A stretch of 64,000 nt of DNA from the NCBI GenBank assembly GCA_036346205.1, contig JARFJB010000982.1, forward strand, positions 367,501-431,500. Reading direction: 5' to 3'. Below the pieces are notes generated by a model. That model was not told the origin of the DNA, made no database searches, and saw only the letters and a program-made list of their open reading frames with translations. Numbering within the stretch: the stretch's first letter is position 1; every line of letters begins with the position of its first letter. The DNA comes from Vesta saturnalis. Taxonomy: Eukaryota > Arthropoda > Insecta > Coleoptera > Lampyridae. Below, piece after piece: positions 1-9,835 of the stretch. Both the position numbers and the translations under genes were made by a program.

Positions 1-360
1 AAGTATAGAATCCGTGAATTCAAAATTAATTTACAAAATTTGAGCGAGTTTTGGAAGAGGTAAATTATTCGAGCAAGGTAGCACAAGGTCCCACCTTTAA
101 TTTCCTATAGGCCGTTTTTTGAAAAGTTCCACACAATTCGGAAATTCCAGCTCGATGTCGGCAATTGCGCGTGTGCGAATACAGAAGGCGTGAATTCAAA
201 ATTAGTTTACAAAATTTGAGCGAGTTTTGGATGTGGAGGCTTATTAGTACAAGGTGACACAAGTTCCCACCTTTGATGCCGCAAGGTCGTTTTTCTAAAA
301 GTATCGCACAATTCACCTCGATGTCGGCATTTGCGCGTATATAAATATAGAACGTGTGAG
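1..360. repeat. Tandem repeat, about 176-bp unit
   Basis: Two units plus the start of a third. The phrase GTGAATTCAAAATTA recurs near 15 and 191, and CTCGATGTCGGCA near 151 and 308. Copies are diverged and both carry GAGCGAGTTTTGGA. No coding frame is shared between units. It may continue left of the window. Confidence 0.75.
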
Positions 361-680
361 TTTAAAATTTATTTAAATTATTCAGTTTTATATTTTTTAT
401 CATAAAACAACCCAAGGCCACTGAAATCTGCCAAACATGTTGATTTATTCTTTCTCTTCGTTTCTGGACAGATTTTCATAAATAACTATTTACCAAACAA
501 CTTTTTTTTCCTTTTATTTGTAATCTGCACATTACCCACCACCTAGATAAACAACAAACAATTAGGGTGAAATTGAAATTCCTAATAGTATCATATATAT
601 CATTCTGTAGAATTATATGTTTTTAACTAAAAATTGTTTCAATCATAGTTAAATACATCAGCATTATGATTTATAGAAAA
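361..680. other. AT-rich spacer, no gene seen
   Basis: No open frame, repeat or RNA signature is evident. It separates the tandem repeat from the truncated 3' side of the copia element. Recognisable copia coding sequence stops near 681, so the RNase H domain and 3' LTR are missing. Confidence 0.5.
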
Positions 681-1460
681 AAAAGTGCCATTCCATGAGG
701 GTATCTATCAATTTTTATTCCTAAATATAAATGTAGTCCGCCTAAATCTTTCATAGCAAACTCTTTCATCAAAAATGTTTTGATTTCTATCAGAAAATTC
801 TTTTTATCTGCAGCAAGGATCAGATCATCAACATAAACTAGGAGTTAAAATTGAAAAGAATCAGTGATTTTTAGATACAAACACTTATCGCTAGGATATT
901 GTTCAAGTGCAATACTCTTCAAAAATTTGTCTAATCTAGCGTTCCATACTCTTGGGACTTGCTTTAAGTCATATAGAGTTTCATCAAGCCTACAAACATA
1001 ATTATGATTTGTAATAAATCCTTCTGGCTGTTCCATATAAATCTCTTCTTCGAGTCTGCCATGAAGGAAAACATTTTTAACTCTAGCTGCACAACATAAA
1101 GATTAAATCTATTAATTATAAACAAAAGTATGCTTACTGTGACTAAATGAACAACTAGAGCATATGTTTCATTGTAGTCATAGCTTTTGCGCTGTGAACA
1201 TCCTTTTGCAACCAGACGAGCTTTACACTGGATTGGTTTTCCAACATCATTTTCTTTAATTTGAAAAATCGATTTACAATTTATAACTTTTGTTCCTAAA
1301 GGTCTTTCTACTAAACTCCATGTAGCATTTGCCTTTAAAGCGTTCATTTCATCAGACATACCATCTAACCATTTCTGTTTATCGTCTCGATAAATAATAT
1401 CATCGAACGATTGAGGAAGATCATCAATGAAGGACTCAGCATTAAGTGTTAAAGCACAAA
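681..1460 (-). pseudogene. Copia reverse transcriptase, partial
   Basis: The frame at 1359-964 carries CKARLVAKGCSQ, and the frame at 1036-845 carries EQPEGF and LYDLKQVPR, both copia reverse-transcriptase landmarks in the right order. The catalytic YVDD box is encoded at 824-835 (minus strand), followed by DLGGLHLYLGIKI. Frameshifts separate the blocks. Thumb, connection and RNase H are missing. Confidence 0.85.
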
Positions 1461-1467
1461 TATTGTA

Positions 1468-2570
1468 TCATATTCTTGCAAATACTTGGTCTGGATCGAG
1501 TTCTAGGGCTTCGTCAAATTTCTGTTGATGTTGAGGATCAAGCTCCTGTTGTTCCATCTCTTGGACCTGTTCTTGAAAATCTGCTTGCCTTAGTTTTGTT
1601 GACTCAAGCTCTGATTTACCTTTTAGCGTTGGTTCTAGCGACTCAACTTCTGCTTCTCCGCCTCCGCCTGAAGCTGGCAGGTTTGAAGTATTATTAAAAA
1701 TATCGTCTACAAAAAATGAGGCTTCACCACAAACAACGGCATGACTTCTATATATTCCTTGCTCTTTTGGACACCAAAGACGGTAACCATTTGGACAATA
1801 TCCAACAAAATACATTTTTTAGTACGACTTTCTAGTTTTGATTTAATAATTTCATCAGATACTCTAAGATACGCAACACATCCAAATATTTTTAGTTTAT
1901 TAAGGTTTGATTTTACATTATACCATAAATGAGCTGAAACTTCAGTTTTAAAAGTCGAAGTCGGTGAACGGTTCATTAAATAAACTGCTGTCATTACCGC
2001 TTCAGACCAGATATTTTTATTTAAACCAGATGTGAATAACATACATCTCACCTTTTCCATATGAGTACAATTCATTCGCTCAACAACACCGGATTGCTGA
2101 GGAGTATATCTAATAGTGTACTCTACTTTGATTCCTCGATGTTCTAGATATTCTTTAAAATTATGTGCAGTATATTCCCCACCATTATCGCACCTAAACG
2201 TACTAATTCTTAAATTAAATTGTGATATAACCATGGCCTTAAATGTTTCAAAAACTTCTGATTTTTGTTTTAAAACATAACAAACCGTAAAATGAGTATA
2301 ATCATCTACGAAACTAAGAACATATCGCTTATTACCGTAAGAAATGGGATTAGTCGCACCTAAAATATCAGAATGAATGAGTTCCAATGAACGAGTTGCT
2401 CTTCTTCTTGGTTGTATATGAGGAAGACTAGTTTGTTTTCCCTGACTGCAAGGCTTTCAAATTGAACGAGGTTTATTGAAGATCTTGTTATTTAGACCTT
2501 GGACCATTGTACTCAAGTGCTTAAGGCTCCTATAGCTTAAATGGCCCTTTCGTTTATACCAAAGTTGCAC
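1468..2570 (-). pseudogene. Copia integrase (DD35E), frameshifted
   Basis: The core lies in a 226-aa frame (2387-1707). The catalytic triad is visible as D7 (HSDILG), D67 (CDNGGEY) and E103 (GVVERMN), giving exactly 35 residues between the second D and the E. A frameshift near 1815 passes into a second frame (1815-1468) that starts MYFVGYCPNGYRLW, the usual segment after the copia integrase core, and ends in a glutamine/glutamate-rich linker. Integrase inserts element cDNA into the host chromosome. Confidence 0.85.
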
Positions 2571-2596
2571 ATCATTTTCTTGAGATATTGCTAAAT

Positions 2597-3010
2597 TTAC
2601 CAACACGTCTTCAAAATGAATTGAAAGGATATATTATACATATTATTTATCTTTTTGGCAATAGCAATAATGTTATTTTGTTTTAAAATAGTAGCTGACC
2701 CATTTTCAAAAATTACTTTAAAACCATTAGAATCTAATTTACGTACTGAAAGTAGATTAAATTGTAGATCCGGAATTAATAAAACATTCGAAAATTTGAG
2801 TTTTCTGACCTCACCATTTACTAAAACTGATGAGTGTATATCACCTTTTTCATGACATAGGAGCTCCTGACCTGTTTTTGCGACTTTTATTTTAATTAGA
2901 TGATCTGTATGTCGAATTTCTAACAGTATATGCCTATATGAACTGCTTATCATATGTTCTGTAGCCCCAGAATCTAAAAACCAAGAAAATGCTTTTTCTT
3001 CATAAAAATC
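2597..3010 (-). pseudogene. Copia aspartic protease region
   Basis: The minus strand encodes WFLDSGATEHMI near 2945-2985, with the DSG active-site triad of a retroviral-type aspartic protease. The 118-aa frame that follows (2953-2597) includes LIPDLQFNLLSVRKL, a segment typical of copia protease and pre-integrase. The protease cleaves the Gag-Pol polyprotein. It is separated from gag and integrase by frame breaks. Confidence 0.8.
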
Positions 3011-3119
3011 AACAGTTGATGATGTGGATAAAATATTAAATTCTTGATCTGCTTGGCTAATTTCTTGATTAACTTCTGCATCAACTAGGTTGGCTTGTTT
3101 GTGAAGACTTCTTCTTAAT

Positions 3120-3859
3120 TTTCTTGCACTGATTTTGCATGTGACCCGTCTTTTTACAATAGAATCAGTAAATTTTTGAACTAGATGTTATGGGTGTGAT
3201 CTCTTTGAAGAAGTTGATGGAGTTGTTAACGAATATTCCTATTTATCTTCTCCATTTGAATATCTTTATGTTTGTTCATCTAATAATCGGGATTTAACAA
3301 AATTTAAAGACAAGTTTTCAGATAATAGTGTCTCTACAGCTGTTACAACAACTTGTTCAGGTAAAGTTAAAAGTAAATGACACACTACATCAAGCTCTTC
3401 TAGTAGTGTCCGTGTAGATTTTATCTCTCGAACTAGCTTTTCAAATTTGAGAAAATGCGATTCTACGAGTCCTAAGCTTCTATCATATTTTAAAGTTAAT
3501 AGTGATTTACGTAAAAGTAGTTGATTCGCAATACTTTTTCTCTGGAAATTTTTCTTCAGAACTTCCTATATGTTAAATGAGGTTTCTTGATCTTTTACGT
3601 ATTCTAAATAATCATCAGAAATTCTCGGTACAATTAAAGACTTACATTTGCAATTCAATTTACAATGCAATGCAAGTTGCTTTTGTTTAGCTGCACGTTC
3701 TTCTTCAGAACCATTCAAATCAATTATTACATAGTCTTTGTAATTAGTTTTAACAAAGTTTAAAACATCATGTTCTTCCAAAAGGGTTCTAAACTTCCAA
3801 TTATCATAATTCGACCCATCAAAAAGGGGCCGTTTGTACTTATCATCTGCAGGCATCAT
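3120..3859 (-). pseudogene. Copia gag, broken
   Basis: The N-terminal frame (3859-3566) opens MMPADDKYKRPLFDG and contains GSNYDNWKF, the typical copia gag start. It stops near 3566 and the frame is then disrupted. A zinc knuckle is still readable near 3124-3170 as FYCKKTGHMQNQC; its first cysteine codon is replaced by a stop (TGA). Gag would package the element RNA in virus-like particles. Not functional as read. Confidence 0.8.
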
Positions 3860-3922
3860 AAATATGTTATGGAAATACTAACACTGATGGATTTACTAAT
3901 TCACTTTATCATCCAGACATTA

Positions 3923-3936
3923 CTGGGCCCATAACC
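3923..3936 (-). promoter_or_regulatory. Copia primer-binding site for initiator tRNA-Met half molecule
   Basis: The plus strand reads CTGGGCCCATAACC, identical to part of the anticodon stem-loop of eukaryotic initiator tRNA-Met. The minus-strand element RNA would therefore pair with an internal tRNA segment. Copia-type elements are known to prime from a cleaved half of this tRNA rather than its 3' end. The site marks the boundary between the 5' LTR (above 3940) and gag. Confidence 0.8.
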
Positions 3937-4028
3937 TATTGTTGTAGAGTGAATTAGAGGGAAGATAATTGGGTTACATAAATCTGAACTAAATCTAGTA
4001 AAATTGCAGTATAATACTTTTACACATC

Positions 4029-4590
4029 AGTAGTAGTCAGGTACTATCCCCTCCACTTTTTTTACGTCACAAGCCATGCTCATTTTTACTTTTTTATATG
4101 CCCACGTGGGGGACCGTATTTTCCACCCCTATGGTTTCTTTTCGGAGGCCTTTTTCAACTCTAATTATTTTTACTCGCTCACGTGTAGGACGCGTTTTTT
4201 CACCCTTATTTTTTATGGTTTCTTTTCCGAGGCCTTTTTCAACCCTAATTATTTTTTATACGCCCGTGTGTGAGACCGTATTTTCCACCCCAATGGTTTC
4301 ATCCCTAATTATTTTTTACACACCCACGTGTAGGACATGTTTTTTCACCCATATTTTCCTCGCTTACGTATAGGACGCGTATTTTCTACCCTATGGTTTC
4401 TTTTCGAGGGTCAACCCTAATTAGAGCCTTTTTTGTACTTGCTCACGTGAGGGGCTGGTCTTGGTGCTGGGGCTAAACCTGGAGCTGGTCTTGGAGTCGG
4501 GGCTGGAGCTGGTCTTAGACTTGGGATAAGTCTTAGGGTTTGGTCTTGGGGCTGAACCTGGACTTGGTCTTGGTCTTGGACCTGATGAGA
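4029..4590. repeat. Polinton left terminal inverted repeat
   Basis: Inverted copy of 19740-20298. The outer part holds tandem units of about 44 bp with a CACGTG or ACGTA core followed by GACCGTATTTTCCACCC-like sequence. The inner part (4445-4585) is a degenerate GGTCTTGG / GGGGCTGGAGCTGG minisatellite. The two arms differ by scattered substitutions and run-length changes. Confidence 0.85.
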
Positions 4591-4678
4591 TTAGCATTCT
4601 GATTGAAAAGGATGTTATTTAGTCTATTTAAACGAGGTTGTTGGTAGAGTATCTGTTAGTATCGTTTATCGATTCAAG

Positions 4679-5272
4679 ATGGAAGGTCAGTTTAAGCACC
4701 CCTTTTCGGCGATAGTTACGGGTCCGTCGGGTTGTGGAAAATCGTATTTTATCGTTGATTTTCTAAAAAATATCGAAACCGCCTGCGATACAGCTTTTGA
4801 AAAAAATATCTGGTTTTACAGTGAGTGTCAGCCTTTATTCAAAGATCTCTCTGTGGAATTTCAGAAGGGTTTACCTGATATGGAACAGTTTAACGGGGAA
4901 AAACCTGTCTTAATAATAATTGACGATCTAATGCGCGGAACTAACCGCTCTGTGGTTGATATTTTTACAAAGGGCTGTCATCGTCGAAATCTAAGTGTGT
5001 TTTTCTTAACGCATAACATATTTCATCAAGGACGTGGACAGCGGGATATTTCTCTCAACGCACATTACATAATTTTGTTTAAGAACCCACGTGACAGAGC
5101 TCAAATACAGTATTTAGCAAGACAGATTTCGCCGGATAACCCAAAATTTTTAGAAGCAGCGTACCAAGGTGCTACTTCAAGCCCGCACGGATATTTATTG
5201 TTCGATTTAAAACAGAATACACCGGATGTGCTACGTTATAGTCATAAAGATTACATCATATATGATGGCTGA
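4679..5272 (+). CDS. Polinton DNA-packaging ATPase (FtsK/HerA, A32-like)
   Basis: 197 aa, intact. Walker A is GPSGCGKS at residues 15-22. Walker B is VLIIIDDLM, with acidic residues 82-83. A LTHNIF segment follows, with T and N in the position of the sensor motif. This family pumps the genome into the capsid, as in poxvirus A32 and adenovirus IVa2 analogues. The start ATG at 4679 is the first in frame after a long gene-free leader. The stop overlaps the next ORF by 11 bp, so the two are tightly packed. It is one of few intact genes in the element. Confidence 0.9.
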   Translation: MEGQFKHPFSAIVTGPSGCGKSYFIVDFLKNIETACDTAFEKNIWFYSECQPLFKDLSVEFQKGLPDMEQFNGEKPVLIIIDDLMRGTNRSVVDIFTKGCHRRNLSVFFLTHNIFHQGRGQRDISLNAHYIILFKNPRDRAQIQYLARQISPDNPKFLEAAYQGATSSPHGYLLFDLKQNTPDVLRYSHKDYIIYDG

Positions 5273-5594
5273 CGTTTTAAGCGAGAACACTGATATCCTG
5301 TGTGCATTAGCCAGATTAAGTAAAAGTCAACGTGACGCTTTATTGACATGTTTGGATAGTAAGCAGGTAGAGTGTATTTGCGAGTGTGCACATAACATTT
5401 TAAAAGGTCGTGTACCTCTGTCAGTTGATGAGAAGCAGCGACTCTCTCAACATAAGCACACTTTAATACGCTTGGCACAGAGAGGCGAATCTATAAAAAA
5501 GAAGAAACAGTTTGTTGTACAGAAAGGTGGTGCATTTCTACCACTCCTGTTAGGACCATTACTCGGCGGAATTCTGAGTGATCTGTTTCAATAA
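5262..5594 (+). CDS. Small basic protein with hydrophobic C-terminus, adenovirus pX-like
   Basis: About 110 aa. The first two codons are both ATG and overlap the end of the ATPase gene. The C-terminal third has the layout KKKKQFVVQKGGAF followed by a glycine/leucine-rich segment, LLLGPLLGGILSDLF. Small proteins with a basic stretch and this hydrophobic tail recur in Polintons and adintoviruses and are compared with adenovirus core peptide X. The pX role is family knowledge, not proven here. The intact frame sits between ATPase and the next gene with a 2-bp gap. Confidence 0.7.
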   Translation: MMADVLSENTDILCALARLSKSQRDALLTCLDSKQVECICECAHNILKGRVPLSVDEKQRLSQHKHTLIRLAQRGESIKKKKQFVVQKGGAFLPLLLGPLLGGILSDLFQ

Positions 5595-5596
5595 CC

Positions 5597-6304
5597 ATGG
5601 ACCACATTCTGAAGAAGTTGATTATTCTACCGATGGACTTTATACAGCGCTTACAGACACCAGATGTTCCACAAAACAACATTTTAACGCAGCTGGGTAA
5701 CGATATGGATAATGTTTTAAAAACTAAAATGACCGAGCATAACAAATGGCAGCAGTACAACCAAGTTCTTCAAAGGTATCTACACTTTTCCAATCAGTTA
5801 CGTCAGCCCATCAGTATAACAATCAGCGGTGACGCTGTTGCTGATGATGTTAGAGATTTACCACAACGCAAAGGTCTGACAGACGACGAGATAGTATTAA
5901 CGCTTCCGCCTTCATATAAGAGAAAAGGCGCGGATTTGTTACGTATACTGAATACGAGCAGCGATGTTTTTTGGGATAAAAGGGGTACTGTCACAATAAA
6001 AGGCGAGATCATACCACATTCCAACATTATCGATCTGGTTCACGAGATGTTAAGAAAACGAAAAACCACAAACCCGCGTGGTTGGCGTCAGTTTGCGACG
6101 TACATTAAAGAGATAAATATACTACGAGAGTTTATCGGAAATACGCAAAGGTATGATGTTTCTGTATCACCCAGCGTTGAACGGACCCTCACAACTACAG
6201 GTGAGAATTACGATGCTGATAGTGAAACGCGGGAAACACCGAGAAGATTCTCTCAAAAAAAAAGAAGAAGACTTTCACTAGATTGGGATTCGTGGCGGCC
6301 ATAA
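5597..6304 (+). CDS. Unknown Polinton protein, 235 aa
   Basis: An intact frame opens MDHILKKLIILPMDFIQRL. The N-terminal half looks helical and charged. A middle segment holds LTDDEIVLTLPPSYKRKGADLL and then a V-T-I-K-G-E-I-I stretch. The C-terminus ends in a lysine/arginine-rich tail (KKRRRLSLDWDSW) that could bind DNA or act in nuclear import. Proteins of this kind often sit between the small X-like gene and integrase in Polintons, but I do not recognise a function. It is 1 bp from the integrase start. Confidence 0.75.
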   Translation: MDHILKKLIILPMDFIQRLQTPDVPQNNILTQLGNDMDNVLKTKMTEHNKWQQYNQVLQRYLHFSNQLRQPISITISGDAVADDVRDLPQRKGLTDDEIVLTLPPSYKRKGADLLRILNTSSDVFWDKRGTVTIKGEIIPHSNIIDLVHEMLRKRKTTNPRGWRQFATYIKEINILREFIGNTQRYDVSVSPSVERTLTTTGENYDADSETRETPRRFSQKKRRRLSLDWDSWRP

Positions 6305-6305
6305 C

Positions 6306-7318
6306 ATGGATGGTGTATACTATAATCCCTCTCGCCCAGCAGGGTTCGCTGGTATAACACCTTTAACTAATGCTGTAAAGGGTAGATATGGTGAAGTGAA
6401 AAACTGACTACAGGTACAGGAAGCTTGTACGGTACATAAACCAGTCAGAAAAAAGTTTCCACGAAATAAATATATTGTGAGTAACCTTTACGAGTTGTGG
6501 CAAGCGGATCTTTGTGATATGCGAACTTTAAGTAAACACAATAGTGGATACAACTACATACTAACGGTAATTGATGTATTTAACAAGAGGGGATGGGCGA
6601 GAGCACTTAAAACGAAGACAGCCTCATCTGTAATTGAAGTATTCGCGGATATTTTTAAGGATTGCGACAATATTCCGGCAAATCTACAGACGGATAAAGG
6701 TAAAAAGAGTTTATGGCAAGCAGTGTACAAAACTTTTTCAAGAAACAAAATATCAATTTCTATGTAACATATAACCCTGATGTAAAAGCATCTGTAGTTG
6801 AAAGATTTAATAAAACATTGAAAACAAAGATGTGGCGTTATTTCACTTACAAAAATTCCTACAGGCATATTGATGTACTCGAAAGACTTGTAACTGCTTA
6901 CAATAGCCCTCATTCAAGTATAAAGATAGCCCCCGCGGCTGTAAACGATAAAAATATTTTGGAAGTGTGGAATAACCTGTACGCGAAAGGTTTAGGTTCA
7001 GTACGCCATCCTAAATATAAAGTGGGTGAGCATGTCAGAATCGCCAGAACTAAGTACACCTTTGAGAAGGGATATGAAACGAATTGGAGCGAGGAAGTTT
7101 TTACAATTAGTGCGGTGATAAAAAGAAGGCCACCAGTTTATCGAATAATCGATCTTAATAACGATCCTGTTGAGGGTACCTTTTACGAAGAAGAATTGCA
7201 AGTTGTTACGGTTGATAAAGATACTCTATTCAGAGTCGATAAGTTTCTAGCAGAGAAGGGCCGTGGGCGATATAAACAATACCTGGGAAAGTGGCGTGGA
7301 TACAGTGACAAAATTTAA
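6306..7318 (+). pseudogene. Polinton retroviral-like integrase with chromodomain, broken
   Basis: It starts at ATG 6306 with MDGVYYNPSRPAG. A TGA at 6405 interrupts the N-terminal region. The catalytic core shows D in WQADLCDM, D in LQTDKG (codon at 6693) and E in VVERFNK (codon at 6800). The two codons are 107 nt apart, one base short of a perfect DD35E, which locates a 1-nt deletion between 6693 and 6800. The C-terminus ends in a chromodomain-like segment, KYLG/KWRGY type. Such integrases insert Polintons with 6-bp duplications; the chromodomain may guide target choice. Confidence 0.88.
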
Positions 7319-7358
7319 TAGCTGGGTGTTAGCTTCGCAGTTGAGAGATATATAAGAA

Positions 7359-8118
7359 ATGGAGTTTTATCTTACCTTATTGAGTAATAGCTCTATGACG
7401 TATTTTCCAGTTAATATGACGTCAAGTTTTATTACGCAACTACCAGAACGAATAAGATTGACGGGCTCGTGGGTTGTAGGGATATCGAAAATTCAGTACC
7501 CATGTTCTTTTGCCGCTGTAAGTGCAACAGATAATTTAATTTCTTATAGAACAGAGCCACCTGGCGAGAACGTGTTAGAAACGATATTAAAAAAGGCCGC
7601 AGAATATTTTCAACTTGACAACGAGAAGATCATTTATATTCAAAATGGCTGGTACGTGATACGATTCGCTTCGGGAAATTACGCCAGCATGTCATAATCT
7701 AACCAAGCGCGTAACTACGAAATTAAAAGCTCAGCTCTCGCTGTTCGGATTCTCACAACGTCTAGCCTTACAATTGGGTTATCGACCGTATCAGAACATA
7801 GCTATGGATCCAATACCTCCTCACCCCACTAATATATGGATAGGATTACCAACTCAGATGTTTGTTTTTTGCGACATCGTTGAACCGCAAATTGTGGATG
7901 ATGTTTTATCTCCGCTTATGCGTATAATAAATATTACTTCAGAAAACTATGCTTACGGGGGTCATAAAGATGTGGTGTTTTCGCCTGCACACTACATACC
8001 AGTAATGACACGGGAATTTGAAAACATCGAGATTAATATAAAAACAGATACGGGTGTTGCAATGCCATTTGAGTTTGGAACGTCGTGTCTGAAGCTACAC
8101 TTCAAGAAAGTACAATAA
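7359..8118 (+). pseudogene. Polinton minor capsid (penton-like) protein, frameshifted
   Basis: The N-terminal frame (7359-7697) opens MEFYLTLLSNSSMTYFPVN and includes a WVVGISKIQYP segment. A frameshift near 7690 leads into the second frame, which includes IWIGLPTQMFVFCDIVEP and ends FGTSCLKLHF. Its size and position just upstream of the pVI-like and capsid genes suit the single-jelly-roll penton protein of Polintons. The penton assignment is from family memory and moderate. The stop overlaps the next ATG (TAATG). Confidence 0.65.
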
Positions 8119-8528
8119 TGGTTTGCCCTTATCAGCAATATTATATGAATCAGGCCGGTAACGGTATCGGCTCTATCTACAGAGGTGCGCCATATCAACG
8201 TGGTCATGGAATAGGGAGATGGTTAGGTGGTATATTTAGAAGTATAATACCGCTATTTAAGTCTGGCGCAAAGGCTATTGGAAAAGAAACTCTTAGAACG
8301 GGTGCTAATATTCTTGGTGACGTCATAGAGGATCGACCTATTAAGGATTCGTTTCAAGAAAGATTTCACGAGGCAGGTGGAAACGTTAAGCGTAAAGCCG
8401 ACGAGAAAATCGATAAAATGATGGAGGGTTCGGGTTATAAAAGAGTACGTCTGTCCGATAATAACCAGTCTCCACTGAGAGCTGTTGCTAAGAAGAAGCC
8501 TGCTTACGACGATATATTTTCAAGGTAA
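8118..8528 (+). CDS. pVI-like minor virion protein
   Basis: 136 aa, intact, with its ATG overlapping the stop of the previous gene. It has a glycine-rich, amphipathic N-terminal half (GIGRWLGGIFRSIIPLFKSG), a helical ANILGDVI segment, and a basic C-terminal region ending DDIFSR. Adenovirus pVI is a membrane-active internal capsid protein with an amphipathic helix; Polinton proteins with this layout directly precede the capsid gene. The homology is inferred from layout, not proven. Confidence 0.65.
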   Translation: MVCPYQQYYMNQAGNGIGSIYRGAPYQRGHGIGRWLGGIFRSIIPLFKSGAKAIGKETLRTGANILGDVIEDRPIKDSFQERFHEAGGNVKRKADEKIDKMMEGSGYKRVRLSDNNQSPLRAVAKKKPAYDDIFSR

Positions 8529-8540
8529 TCGCTTTTCTAC

Positions 8541-9234
8541 ATGCCCAATCGTGTGAATGCGTCAAGTTCGAATTGGATTTGTTCGCTTTACCGTCGACCC
8601 AGACAAGTATCGAGAGTGGTGAATGGATATGTTACAAGCCCTCTGAGTGATGACGCCCCAATAGAATTTGTAGTTCCCGGAAATGGAAACGATTATATAG
8701 ATTTGTCAGACCATGTTGTACATCACAGCAAAAGTTCTAAAGCAAGATGAAGCAGCACTTACAGACGCTGATGTTGTAGCACCGGTAAACAATTGGATGC
8801 ATTCGCTTTTCTCACAGGTGGAGGTTTACTTAAATCAGAAGATGGTGTCACAACCAAACAACACCTACGCCTACCGTTCATATATCGAAACGCTGCTAAA
8901 TTACGGAAAGGAGGCCAAGAGTTCACATCTAGGATGTACCTTATGGCACAATGATACAACTGGACAGATGAATACACTGGGAAACGCAAATAACGGTTTC
9001 TCAAAACATCAAGCACTTGCGGCTACCGGGAAACAGATAGAGATGATTGGTTACGTGCACTCGGATTTGTTTAGTCAAGAAAAGTTTCTCATAAGTGGTG
9101 TTGAGTTGAAGGTTCAATTTGTACGATCAAGAGATACCTTTAGCCTAATGGCGGCACTCGCTTCAAGTTACAAGACGCGAATTATAGACGCTAGTTTACT
9201 GGTGATACGTATGCGAATCAATTCAACTATTCTA
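8541..9234 (+). pseudogene. Polinton major capsid protein, 5' part
   Basis: The start frame opens MPNRVNASSSNWICSLY and runs into IEFVVPGNGNDYIDLSD. A frameshift near 8712 passes into the frame with AKVLKQDEAAL, NNWMHSLFSQVEVYLN and YAYRSYIETLLNYG. These are hallmarks of the double-jelly-roll capsid of Polintons and adintoviruses. The gene is then cut at 9234 by a nested element and resumes at 15894. The frame on both sides of the insertion agrees once one copy of the 6-bp duplication is discounted, so the insertion broke a gene whose frame was otherwise open there. Confidence 0.88.
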
Positions 9235-9299
9235 AGTAGTACAGGGGCACTTGCCCCACTCCTTTTTTTTACGTTACTAACCCCGCCCCTTACACTTTT

Positions 9300-9835
9300 T
9301 TATATGCCCACGTGGGGGGCCGGTTTTTCCACCCTTATTTTCACACATCCACGTGTGAGACCGGTTTTTCCACCCTTATTTTTATCCGCTTACGTGTAGG
9401 ACGTGTTTTTTCACCCCTATTTTTACACATCCACGTGTGAGACCGGATTTTCCACCCTTATTTTTTATATACCCTCATGTGAGACCGGTTTTTCTGCCCT
9501 TATTTTTACACGCTTACGTGTGAGACCGTATTTTCCACCCTTATTTTTACAGGCTTACGTATAGGACGTGTTTTTTCACCCCTATTTTTTGTACATCCAC
9601 GTGTGAGGCCGGATTTTCCACCTTATTTTTACACACTCGCGTGTGAGACCGTATTTTCATCCCGTTTTCATCCCTAATTATTTTATATACCCTCGTGTGA
9701 GACCGTATTTTCAACCCTTTTTCAACCATAATTATTTTTACATACACCCACGTGGGACCGTATTTTCAACCTTTCTTTTATCCCTAATTATTTTTACTCG
9801 CTTACGTATAGGACGTGTATTTTCATCCCTTATTT
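9300..9835. repeat. Subterminal tandem repeat, about 44-bp unit with CACGTG core
   Basis: About 12 units of the form CACGTGTGAGACCGGTTTTT followed by CCACCCTTATTTTTACAC. A second unit type reads ACGTATAGGACGTGTTTTTT then CACCCC. Some cores are the palindrome CACGTG. The same units occur in both ends of the host Polinton and at 59590-59780. They are candidate binding sites for a replication or integration protein (inference). Confidence 0.8.

Larger units (their letters stand above)
681..4028 (-). mobile_element. Ty1/copia LTR retrotransposon, truncated and decayed
   Basis: Read on the minus strand the order is tRNA primer site, gag, protease, integrase, reverse transcriptase. Integrase before reverse transcriptase is the copia (Pseudoviridae) order. 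All domains carry frameshifts or stops. The 3' side is lost after the YVDD region of the reverse transcriptase, so RNase H and the 3' LTR are absent. Only about 88 bp of the 5' LTR remains (3941-4028) before Polinton sequence starts. I infer an old, immobile copy into which the Polinton later inserted. Confidence 0.9.

Noticed and set aside
4076..4373. Phe-rich ORFs in the Polinton terminal repeat
   Set aside because: They follow the 44-bp subterminal repeat and are mirrored at the right end. They are not genes.
5251..5760. Minus-strand ORFs opposite the Polinton genes
   Set aside because: Shadows of the plus-strand ATPase, pX-like and unknown genes; no domain.
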